In this document: positions 57,234 through 64,000 of the stretch, piece after piece
Layout of the letters: each line of letters opens with the position of its first letter
Position numbering within the stretch: position 1 is the first letter of the stretch
DNA from: Deltaproteobacteria bacterium
GTDB lineage: Bacteria > Desulfobacterota > Desulfarculia > Desulfarculales > Desulfarculaceae
Reading direction: 5' to 3'
NCBI GenBank assembly: GCA_020444165.1
Contig: JAHLLK010000021.1
Span: forward strand, 12,931-76,930
DNA length: 64,000 nucleotides
Position numbers and translations under genes: made by a program
The notes under the pieces: generated by a model
The model's database searches: none
What the model was told of the DNA's origin: nothing
Seen by the model: only the letters and a program-made list of their open reading frames with translations

Positions 57234-58244
57234 TCAGTCCGGGGTAATGGTGGTGGAGGCGGTGCGGCCCCGGGGCCGGCCCAGCCAGCTGTAACGCCCC
57301 AAGGGGTGCTCCGGGCTGGCGGCCGAGAGGCGGAGCGGCTCCACGTCCTCGCTTTTGAGTATTAGCTCCAATTCGAAATTGACCCGCTGCCGGGTGTAGA
57401 GACGGACCAGAAACACCAACTCAGTAAAGGCCTGGCCCCCGGGCAAAAGGCTCCAAAAGGCGGGCAGGGACAAGGGCCCCAGGGTGAGCCGGAACAGGCC
57501 GGCCACGTCGCGCACCCAGTTGCCCAGGACCAGGGACTCGCCCAGGCGGTGGTGCCGTCCATTCACTCCCACCCGGCTCTGGTTCGCGGCTCCCACCCGC
57601 ACCCAGCGGGGCACGAAGGTGGTTACCCGCACCTTGTCGATGCCGAAGAAATCGCCGATAAAAAATTCCAGCCCGCCGGGGGGCCGGTTCCGCCCGGCCA
57701 AGAGGGAGGCATAGCGCACCAGCCGGAGCGGAGCCACCCGCCAGTCCTCCTCCGGCAGCCCTTCCTGCCGGCCCAACAGGGCCAAGAGCCCCTGGGTGAT
57801 CTTGTCGGGCCGGGTGGGGTCCACCGCGGCGGACAAGCGGTACTTTTTCCAGGCGCGGTAGTACAGGGAGATGAGCCGGTGGTTGAAGATGTCCAGAAAA
57901 TCCCGGAGGGGGTCCTCCTCCAGGTAGGTCTGGGCGATCATCTCGGAGAAATAGGCCGGCAGGGGCGAGGTCACGCCGTAGAGCCCCAGGAAGTTCTGGG
58001 TGATGCGCCAGACCTCCCTTTGGGCCTGCCGGCGGCCCGCGGGGCTCAACTGCTCGATGAGCCGCACGTCGCCCGGAGGGAAGCCCAGGCTGCGGCTGGG
58101 CCGGAGCCGCACCGGCTCCTGGCTGTAGGGCCCGTTCTCGCCCACCCGGGGCGTGCCGGGGAAGCGCTTTTCCAACAGCCGCACGGCCTGGAAAAACTCA
58201 AAGGCGAACCCCCGCCGCCGCAGTTTCTCCTCGAGGCTGATCAC
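57234..58244 (-). CDS. tssG: Type VI secretion baseplate protein TssG
   Basis: 336 residues matching TssG/VasB: FAFEFFQAVRLLEKRFPG near the start, the LGLYGVTSPLPAYFSEMI segment, and GVNGRHHRLGESLVLGNWVRD with TLGPLSLPAFWSLLPGG near the end. It is part of the baseplate wedge with TssE and TssF. Its ATG overlaps the tssF stop by four bases, so it is translationally coupled. Confidence 0.93.
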   Translation of the reverse strand: MISLEEKLRRRGFAFEFFQAVRLLEKRFPGTPRVGENGPYSQEPVRLRPSRSLGFPPGDVRLIEQLSPAGRRQAQREVWRITQNFLGLYGVTSPLPAYFSEMIAQTYLEEDPLRDFLDIFNHRLISLYYRAWKKYRLSAAVDPTRPDKITQGLLALLGRQEGLPEEDWRVAPLRLVRYASLLAGRNRPPGGLEFFIGDFFGIDKVRVTTFVPRWVRVGAANQSRVGVNGRHHRLGESLVLGNWVRDVAGLFRLTLGPLSLPAFWSLLPGGQAFTELVFLVRLYTRQRVNFELELILKSEDVEPLRLSAASPEHPLGRYSWLGRPRGRTASTTITPD

Positions 58245-60016
58245 AGGACCTTCTCACGGCCAAAGGTGCGGCCCAGCATGATCTTGCGGCCCGAGGGCAA
58301 GAGGGTCACCTCCAGGCGCAGGAAGCAGTTGATGGAGGCAAAGGCCTCCAAAAACGCCCCCAGGACCTTGGCAAAGAGCTGGGTATCGCCCTGGCCGCCG
58401 AAATGGTCCTCATCCACCACCACCTTCAGGCGATGGCCCGAGACCAACGAGCCAAAGACCCGCTCCCGCACGTCTTCCAGCTTCACGGTGCGGATGCCGG
58501 TCAGCCGGCGCTGGTTGGCCTCGTCCTGGCCCGGCTCGAACATGGCCAACAGGGCCCGCAGCCGGTCGGGGTTGGCCAGGTTCAGGAAGTTCAGGGAGGC
58601 GATGCCGAGCCAACTCCACACCGAGCGCCCCTGGGTCTGGGGAAAGATGGGCTGGCTGGGCTGGTTCAGGTTCACCGGCTTCAACAGGTCCGGCGCCCCG
58701 GCCAGGGTCTGGCGGATGCGCCCGGCCGGCGGCCGCCCGCCCTGGCCGCCGTTGCTGCAGGTGAGGGAGAGGGAGAGGGTCTCCTCCTCGGGGAACACTC
58801 CCTTGCCCGCCGGGTCCACCAGGCCCAGGGTCAGGTCGCTGCCGCCCCCCGGCGCCCGCGTGCGCCCCAGCACGTAATAGGGGCCTTCCAACTGCTCCCG
58901 GGGGCCCTCCAGGCGGTGGCGCACCGCGTACAGCGGCTGGTAGATGCGGCGGCGGCCGTCGGAGAGGCTGATGCCTTCCACCTTGTCCACGGTGTAGATG
59001 AGGAACGCCTCGGGGTTTTGGATGTCCACCTTGATGCGGTAGGAGCTCCTAAGGTGGTCGGCCCGGATCGGCTCGCCGTCCATGCGGAACAGGTTCACCG
59101 CCGGCACCACCCCCAGACGGAAGTTGTCCTGGGTCAGCGAGAGGTCCGTGGGCCAGGCGTGCTCCACCCGGCACTCCACCTCGAACTTCTCGATCTTCGG
59201 ATAGCGGGCCAGGACCGCGCCCAGGTTCAGGTTGAAGGCCAGGAACTTGTCCGGGAAGACGAAGTAGTCCTGCAACAGGGTGAATCCCCAGAACAGGTCG
59301 TTGCCCGAGGGGAAAAGGGACTCCTCCTGGGAGAGCCCGCAGGAGGTGATGGTCGTGTCCGGGTCCAGGGAGATGGTCTCCTCCTGGCCTCCGCTGGTGA
59401 CCTTCAACACCACCTGGCGCAGGTAGCGGCGGTCGCCCTCCTGGCCCAGGAGAAGGTTGCAAGCCTCCTGGCAGGAATGGGATTCGCCGAACATCTGCAC
59501 CCGGAGAGGGTGGTCGGCCAGCGTGGCCGGCTGGACGCCGGCGGCCGGCTTGAAGGAGAGGGACAGCCGGCAGGCCGTGCCCAGGGACTCGGCCGCGAAG
59601 CCGGTGATGGTCACGGGCGGGACCCACAGGGGGAAGCAGGTGCTGTAGCGGCAGCGCAGCCCGCTCTGCAAGGCGTCGGACACCACCACGGCCCCGGCCG
59701 GCACGGTGAGCCCTTCGGCCAGCTCGCCGGCCTGGGGCCGGAACTGCATCAGGCAGAAGCTGGGAATGTGGCGGCCGTAGTGGGGCCACAAGAGCGACAA
59801 CAGCCCGTCGGCCAGTTGGGGCATGTCGTCGTCCAGACGCATCTGGATGCGGCTGGTGAGAAAGGCGAAGCCTTCCAGGAGGCGCTCCACGTTGGGATCG
59901 CGCCCCCGGCTGTCGGTGAGGTTTAGCTGCCAAGCCAGGTCCGGATAGCGCTCCGAGAATTCCCGGCCTTCCTCCACCAGGTAATTGAACTCCTGCCTGT
60001 AGTAACGGTCGCTCAC
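58241..60016 (-). CDS. tssF: Type VI secretion baseplate protein TssF
   Basis: 591 residues matching TssF/VasA: YYRQEFNYLVEEGREFSERYPDLAWQLN at the start, MPQLADGLLSLLWPHYGRHIPSFCLMQF and the C-terminal FLRLEVTLLPSGRKIMLGRTFG. It forms the baseplate wedge with TssG and TssE. Overlaps both tssE and tssG by four bases each. Confidence 0.95.
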   Translation of the reverse strand: MSDRYYRQEFNYLVEEGREFSERYPDLAWQLNLTDSRGRDPNVERLLEGFAFLTSRIQMRLDDDMPQLADGLLSLLWPHYGRHIPSFCLMQFRPQAGELAEGLTVPAGAVVVSDALQSGLRCRYSTCFPLWVPPVTITGFAAESLGTACRLSLSFKPAAGVQPATLADHPLRVQMFGESHSCQEACNLLLGQEGDRRYLRQVVLKVTSGGQEETISLDPDTTITSCGLSQEESLFPSGNDLFWGFTLLQDYFVFPDKFLAFNLNLGAVLARYPKIEKFEVECRVEHAWPTDLSLTQDNFRLGVVPAVNLFRMDGEPIRADHLRSSYRIKVDIQNPEAFLIYTVDKVEGISLSDGRRRIYQPLYAVRHRLEGPREQLEGPYYVLGRTRAPGGGSDLTLGLVDPAGKGVFPEEETLSLSLTCSNGGQGGRPPAGRIRQTLAGAPDLLKPVNLNQPSQPIFPQTQGRSVWSWLGIASLNFLNLANPDRLRALLAMFEPGQDEANQRRLTGIRTVKLEDVRERVFGSLVSGHRLKVVVDEDHFGGQGDTQLFAKVLGAFLEAFASINCFLRLEVTLLPSGRKIMLGRTFGREKVL

Positions 60017-60459
60017 ATCGCCACCTGGGTGCGGCCGGTGCCGCTGACCACGGTTTGGAACTTGATGACGGTTTCGGGCTCGTCCAGGGACTCCAGGGTG
60101 CCCTCGATGGTGAAGGTCGCCTCGAAATGGTTGGCCGCCGTGCTGCTCAAATAGACCTTCACGTCGGCCAAGCGGGGCTCATAGCGGGCCACGGTATCCT
60201 TGATGGCCCGGCCCAAGGGCTCCAAGGAGTCGGGAAAGCCCTTGTAATACTCGGAAAGGTCCGGCAGCCCGTAGTCCGGCAGCTGGCGCACGCTGCCTTG
60301 GCGGGTGTTGAACAGGAGAATCAGATGCTCCCGCACCGCCTCGGCCAGGGTGGTGGGCGGCGCGGCGTCCGGGTTCAGGGCCGAACGTCCGGCGATGGTT
60401 TCCAGAAAGGCGAACTCGATGGCCAACGTCGTTTGCTCCCGCCAGTAGGCGCGCCACAT
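60013..60459 (-). CDS. tssE: Type VI secretion baseplate protein TssE
   Basis: 148 residues of the gp25/lysozyme-like family: LFNTRQGSVRQLPDYGLPDLSEYY is the TssE signature, and the protein is beta-rich at the end (FTIEGTLESLDEPETVIKFQTVV). It attaches the sheath to the baseplate. Overlaps tssF by four bases. The inserted element at 60467-60722 lies eight bases upstream of its start and probably supplies or replaces the normal ribosome binding region; GAGGT-like sequence is not evident. Confidence 0.92.
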   Translation of the reverse strand: MWRAYWREQTTLAIEFAFLETIAGRSALNPDAAPPTTLAEAVREHLILLFNTRQGSVRQLPDYGLPDLSEYYKGFPDSLEPLGRAIKDTVARYEPRLADVKVYLSSTAANHFEATFTIEGTLESLDEPETVIKFQTVVSGTGRTQVAM

Positions 60460-60466
60460 GCTCTAG

Positions 60467-60722
60467 CCCGGAAATTTCAGGAAGACCGGGCGTCCGGCGG
60501 CGCCAGATGTCCCCCGGCTGCGTTGCGGACTTCGCTCCAACCTCGCCGTAGGGTTGGCTACGCCTCTCGGTTGTCACTTGTCCGTCGCCTTGCCGGTCGC
60601 CATCTGGCTGGGCCGGTCCAGGGGACAAAACGTCACCTGACAAACGGGTAGATTTGAATTGAACAAGCAATCCAAATCAGATCCTCGTCGATTCAGCCGC
60701 CCGCCCTCATGAAATATCCGGG
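60467..60722. mobile_element. 256-bp element with terminal inverted repeats, copy B (inverse of copy A)
   Basis: Left end CCCGGAAATTTCAGG (60467-60481), right end CATGAAATATCCGGG (60708-60722); 13 of 15 bases are complementary. Relative to copy A at 34776 it is inverted. It lies between tssC and tssE, an otherwise tightly packed operon, so insertion there is probably secondary. Confidence 0.8.
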
Positions 60723-60779
60723 CTTGGGATTCACGAGGCCGGGGCGGGAGACGGCCGGGCCGTCTCCCGCCGGGGTGGG

Positions 60780-62291
60780 TTACTTCGCCTTGGGCATCTG
60801 GGAGACCAGGGACAGGTCCACGTCCACGCCTTCCACCTGGAAGTGGGGACGGACCTTCATGGTCACCCGGTAGAAGCCGGGGCTGTCGGCCAGGGCTTCC
60901 ACCTTGATGGACGCGGATTTCAGGGGGCAGCGCGCCTTCAGCTCCGGCCCGGGGTTGGGCATCTCGGTAACCAACTTGCTGATCCAGTCGTCCAGTTCCA
61001 TCTGCAGGTCATCGGCTTCCTTGGCCGCGCCGATGTTCTCGCGCTGGATCACCTTGAGGTAATGGGCCAGGCGGGAGACCAGGAACAGGTAGGGCAGGTT
61101 GGCGGAGAGCTTGGCGTTGGCCGTGGCCTCGTCGGTGGAGTACTTCTTGGGCCGCTGCACGCTCTGGGCGCTGAAGAAGCAGGCGTAGTTCTTGTTCTTG
61201 TAGAAGGACAAGGGGATGAAGCCCTGCTGGGCGAACTCGAACTCGCGGCGGTCCGGGATCAGGATCTCGGTGGGGATCTTGGTCTCGGTCTCGCCGCCGG
61301 CCTGGAACAGGTGCAAGGGCAGGTCCTCCACCAGACCGCCGGCCTGGGGACCGCGGATGTTCACGCACCAGCCGTTTTTGGCAAACGACTCGGTGAGCCG
61401 CGAGGCAAAGGCGAACGAGGCGTTGCCCCACAGGTACTTGGAGTGCTCGGCCCCGGTCACGTCCTCCTCGAAGTCGAACTCCTTCACCGGGGTGGTGTCC
61501 TTGCCATAGGGCAGGCGCAACAGGAAGCGGGGCACGGTGAGCCCGATGTAGCGCGAGTCCTCGGACTCCCGGAAGGCGTTCCACTTGGCGTAGTCGGCCT
61601 GCTCGAACAACGAGGCCAAATCCGGTACGTTGGGCAGGTCCAACACCGACTTCAGGCCGAACATCTCCGGACCGGCCGACCCGATGAAGGGGCAGTGGGT
61701 GGCCGCGGCGATCTTGGCCAGGCTCTGCAACAGGCCGATGTCCTGGGGGCCCCGGCCGAACTCGTAGCTGGAGATCAGGGCGCCGTAGGGCTCGCCGCCG
61801 GGCTGGTCGTACTCCATGGTGTAGATCTGTTTGTAGAGGCCGCTCTGCACCGGCTCGGGAGCGTCCTCGAAGTCATCCATGATGTCCTGCTTGCTGACGT
61901 TCAGCATGTCGATCTTGATGTTCCGCCGGAAATCGGTGCGGTCCACCAGGAACTTCAGGGACCGCCAGTTCGACTCCATCTCCTGGAACTGGTCGTTGTG
62001 CAGGATGGCCGCGATCTGGTTGGACAGCCGCGCGTCGATCTCGCTGATGGCCTGGTCCACCACCACCTTGTCCAGCTTGTCCACCGCCTGGCCGCTGGCC
62101 GCGATGGCGTGCAGGAAATGGTTCACCGCCACCGACAGCTTGGCCGAGGACGACTCCATCTGCTGCTGGTTTTCCAGGTTCACCGCCTCGGACGGCGGGG
62201 TGAGGTCCACTTTGGAGAACAACGCGTCCAGCGGCGACTCCTCCGCCGCGGCCTGCGTGGTGGCTGCTTGTTCCTTCTGTTCTTCTGCCAT
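60780..62291 (-). CDS. tssC: Type VI secretion sheath protein TssC
   Basis: 503 residues of the ImpC/VipB family: FQEMESNWRSLKFLVDRTDFRRNIKIDMLNVSKQDIMDDFEDA, then RFLLRLPYGKDTTPVKEFDFEE and the C-terminal VTMKVRPHFQVEGVDVDLSLVS. It is the large subunit of the contractile sheath together with TssB. AGGAGAT precedes the ATG. The gap before tssE is 320 bases because of the inserted element. Confidence 0.96.
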   Translation of the reverse strand: MAEEQKEQAATTQAAAEESPLDALFSKVDLTPPSEAVNLENQQQMESSSAKLSVAVNHFLHAIAASGQAVDKLDKVVVDQAISEIDARLSNQIAAILHNDQFQEMESNWRSLKFLVDRTDFRRNIKIDMLNVSKQDIMDDFEDAPEPVQSGLYKQIYTMEYDQPGGEPYGALISSYEFGRGPQDIGLLQSLAKIAAATHCPFIGSAGPEMFGLKSVLDLPNVPDLASLFEQADYAKWNAFRESEDSRYIGLTVPRFLLRLPYGKDTTPVKEFDFEEDVTGAEHSKYLWGNASFAFASRLTESFAKNGWCVNIRGPQAGGLVEDLPLHLFQAGGETETKIPTEILIPDRREFEFAQQGFIPLSFYKNKNYACFFSAQSVQRPKKYSTDEATANAKLSANLPYLFLVSRLAHYLKVIQRENIGAAKEADDLQMELDDWISKLVTEMPNPGPELKARCPLKSASIKVEALADSPGFYRVTMKVRPHFQVEGVDVDLSLVSQMPKAK

Positions 62292-62386
62292 GGCTTGTAT
62301 CTCCTAATGCCCCGTCAGGCAGCGCTCCGCCGCCCGGGGAGGTCGGTGAATGGGCACGCTAGCCACAAGGGATCCGGCAAAGGCGC

Positions 62387-62905
62387 TCAGCCTTCCTGGT
62401 CGGAGCCCCCGCCCATGGGCGCGATCTTGTCCAACTGGGACATCACCGCCTCCATCTGGCTCTTGTCCTTCAAGATTTTCTCCAGCTCCTTGCGGAACTC
62501 CCGGTTGCTGATCACCCGGGCCTTCAGGTCCTTCAAGAGGTTCCTCACCTCCATCATGGTGTTGAGCTGGGGGATCTGCCGGGCGATGCCGGTGGGGCTG
62601 AAGTCGTCCATGGTCTCGAAGTTCAGCTTGACGGCCATTTCGTTGTCGCCGCCCTGCAGGGTGTCGGGCACCACCAAGTCCAGGCCCAGGTGCTGCTCCC
62701 GGAACACGTCCTTGAAGTTGTTCTTGTCGATGGAGATCTTCTTGCGGTCCTCCAAGGGGGTGGCGTCTTGGCGCATGGTAAAGTCACCCGTGACCAAAAG
62801 CTTCAGGGGCAGCTCGACTTCCTCCCGCGCTCCCCCGGTGTCTTTCACGTAGCGGATGTTTACCCGCGAAGGCGGAATCTCGTTCTGGAAGCTTTCACCG
62901 GCCAT
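62387..62905 (-). CDS. tssB: Type VI secretion sheath protein TssB
   Basis: 172 residues of the ImpB/VipA family: PPSRVNIRYVKDTGGAREEVELPLKLLVTGDFTMRQD and MDDFSPTGIARQIPQLNTMMEVRNLLKDLKARVISNREFRKELEKIL. It pairs with TssC to build the sheath. Its ribosome binding site is GGAAAGGAG, nine bases perfectly complementary to the CUCCUUUCC of the predicted small RNAs at 17775-18678; regulation by them is a hypothesis. Confidence 0.95.
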   Translation of the reverse strand: MAGESFQNEIPPSRVNIRYVKDTGGAREEVELPLKLLVTGDFTMRQDATPLEDRKKISIDKNNFKDVFREQHLGLDLVVPDTLQGGDNEMAVKLNFETMDDFSPTGIARQIPQLNTMMEVRNLLKDLKARVISNREFRKELEKILKDKSQMEAVMSQLDKIAPMGGGSDQEG

Positions 62906-63011
62906 TTTTCACTCCTTTCCAAGTGATTCCGGGTATGGCTGCAATCTTTTTCCTCCCCCACCGGGGGCCTGCCGGGCCCTGGCGCGGGCAGACTGGGGGG
63001 ACCCCGGCCGC

Positions 63012-64000
63012 TTAGTCGGCGGGGGCCAGCTTGGCGGCCAGCGCCAGGTCGGTCTGAAACAAGCGGTCCCGGGCCCGGGCCAACCGCTCCCGGTCCTCGG
63101 GGGTGGGCTGGGGCGCGGCGGACACCGCCGCCTGGCGCACCCGCACCAGGCCCCCCCAAACCCGGGCCGCCAGGCCGGGCGTGGCCACGGCCAGGGTGAG
63201 GTGGTCCAGGTCCTGGGCCAAGCCCTCCAGGATGGGCCCTGCCCACTTGGGCCGCCCGAAATCCAAGCAAAGCTCGGCGCCGGCCAAGCGGCACTCCAGG
63301 GCGCTGCGGGGGTCCGGCGCCCGCCTGGCCGCCTCCTGCACCACGGCCAAGCCCCCGGCCAGATCACCACCGCCGGCCTTGGTCAGGGCCTCGCCCCGCC
63401 AGGCCTCCTCTTGGCCGCCCGCGGCCCCGCTGCCCCGGGCCGCCGCGGACTGGGCTCCACTGAGCCACTGCCGGGTCTGGGGATCGGCAAAGGGACGCCC
63501 GCTGGCAAAGGTCATCGTGGCCAGCTCAGGCAGCCGGTTCAGGAAGGCTCCGGTTTCCAGGGTGACGGTGTCGGCGGCCTGCTCAAATCCTTGCCCCTTC
63601 AAGGCTTCCACGATCAGACGTTGCAGGTCCAGGAGAAAGGTTCCCCCCGGGGCCAGAAACTGGGCTTCGGCCGCCTGCACCAAAGCCGGCCAATTTTTGG
63701 CCTGGGCCATGAGGGACAACGGCTGGATCTCACTGTCCCGCGGACCGGGGACCAAGGTCTTGCCGGCGGCATCTCCCTGAGGCAGTTCAGATATGGGCTC
63801 CCACTTTATAACACGCCCCAATCTGTAGGGTAAAGGGGAAGACGGGGCCAGGCCGCGCAACAGGTCCACCACCCGGCGCACCGCCTCCAGGCCCTCCTCC
63901 ATCCCCCCCAGCTTGTCCGGCAGGGGAGGCATGGCCGGCGCCGCGCCGGCCGGGGCGGCGGCCGGCGTGGCCGGGGCCGCGGCCGCGGCCGCGGGAGCCG
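63012..64000 (-). CDS. tssA: Type VI secretion protein TssA, C-terminal part
   Basis: The frame continues past the window end, so the N-terminal part is missing; about 329 residues are visible. A long Ala/Pro-rich linker (about 25 residues next to the window edge) leads to a helical C-terminal domain of the VasJ/TssA type (LGRVIKWEPISELPQ, WPALVQAAEAQFLAPGGTFLLDLQRLIVEALKGQGFEQAADTV). TssA caps or primes sheath assembly. The gene ends about 106 bases before tssB and is the most upstream gene of the cluster seen here. Confidence 0.8.
   Translation of the reverse strand, partial: APAAAAAAPATPAAAPAGAAPAMPPLPDKLGGMEEGLEAVRRVVDLLRGLAPSSPLPYRLGRVIKWEPISELPQGDAAGKTLVPGPRDSEIQPLSLMAQAKNWPALVQAAEAQFLAPGGTFLLDLQRLIVEALKGQGFEQAADTVTLETGAFLNRLPELATMTFASGRPFADPQTRQWLSGAQSAAARGSGAAGGQEEAWRGEALTKAGGGDLAGGLAVVQEAARRAPDPRSALECRLAGAELCLDFGRPKWAGPILEGLAQDLDHLTLAVATPGLAARVWGGLVRVRQAAVSAAPQPTPEDRERLARARDRLFQTDLALAAKLAPAD

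Overview
The window is very GC-rich and reads as chromosomal DNA of an anaerobic Desulfobacterota-type (deltaproteobacterial) organism. The evidence is the gene mix: an FmdE family protein, phenylacetate-CoA ligase, 4-hydroxybutyryl-CoA dehydratase with intact Fe-S ligands, a glutamate synthase-like FMN protein, a ferredoxin-type polyferredoxin, a probable selenoprotein, polar-type flagellins with sigma-28-like and sigma-54-like promoters, and a type VI secretion locus. This assignment is an inference; no rRNA or tRNA is present to test it.

Layout. 1-4914: 3' part of a YdbH/AsmA-like envelope protein, a DUF1318 lipoprotein and a pair of Dpp/Opp-type ATPases. 5206-7566: glycogen branching enzyme and a small lipoprotein. 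7707-12970: three flagellin-type genes (one reduced to a C-terminal end piece, two full-length tandem copies), each behind the same leader hairpin and the same Shine-Dalgarno sequence. 13148-17714: ferritin-like protein, a ribbon-helix-helix regulator with ZnuCB-type transporter genes, a CheY-like receiver, FmdE and an HD-domain protein. 17775-18678: six tandem copies of an apparent sigma-54-dependent small RNA gene on the minus strand. 18911-28947: glyA, assorted single genes, a dense mosaic repeat array, a receiver-PAS-GGDEF protein, YbaK, a metallo-beta-lactamase-fold protein and the probable selenoprotein. 28990-36709: PaaK, small unknowns, a glutamate synthase-like protein, an unusual RecA-like/XRE/cupin regulator, and a two-gene unit of a CobO-like protein and a polyferredoxin. 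36885-39592: an mcp-cheW operon behind a consensus sigma-54 promoter. 39786-43968: tesA divergent from a YbbA/YbbP-type ABC exporter. 44104-48307: three tandem sensor histidine kinases. 48579-53708: acyl-CoA ligase-like gene, TetR regulator, 4-hydroxybutyryl-CoA dehydratase and a PilZ protein. 54102-64000: type VI secretion genes tssA(partial)-tssB-tssC-tssE-tssF-tssG-tssH-hcp, all on the minus strand.

Themes. Tandem paralogues (flagellins, histidine kinases) share long blocks identical at the DNA level, which points to recent gene conversion or duplication. At least three families of short dispersed elements sit between genes, two with terminal inverted repeats. The strongest candidate for an undescribed system is the array of six sRNA units: each has a GG-N10-GC promoter, a conserved start exactly 12 nt downstream, a C/U-rich anti-Shine-Dalgarno stretch and a covarying terminator. 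The cheW-mcp promoter is nearly the same sequence as the sRNA promoters. The sRNA C/U-rich stretch is complementary to the ribosome binding sites of several genes here, most fully that of tssB, so motility, chemotaxis and type VI secretion could share a sigma-54 input. That last step is inference.
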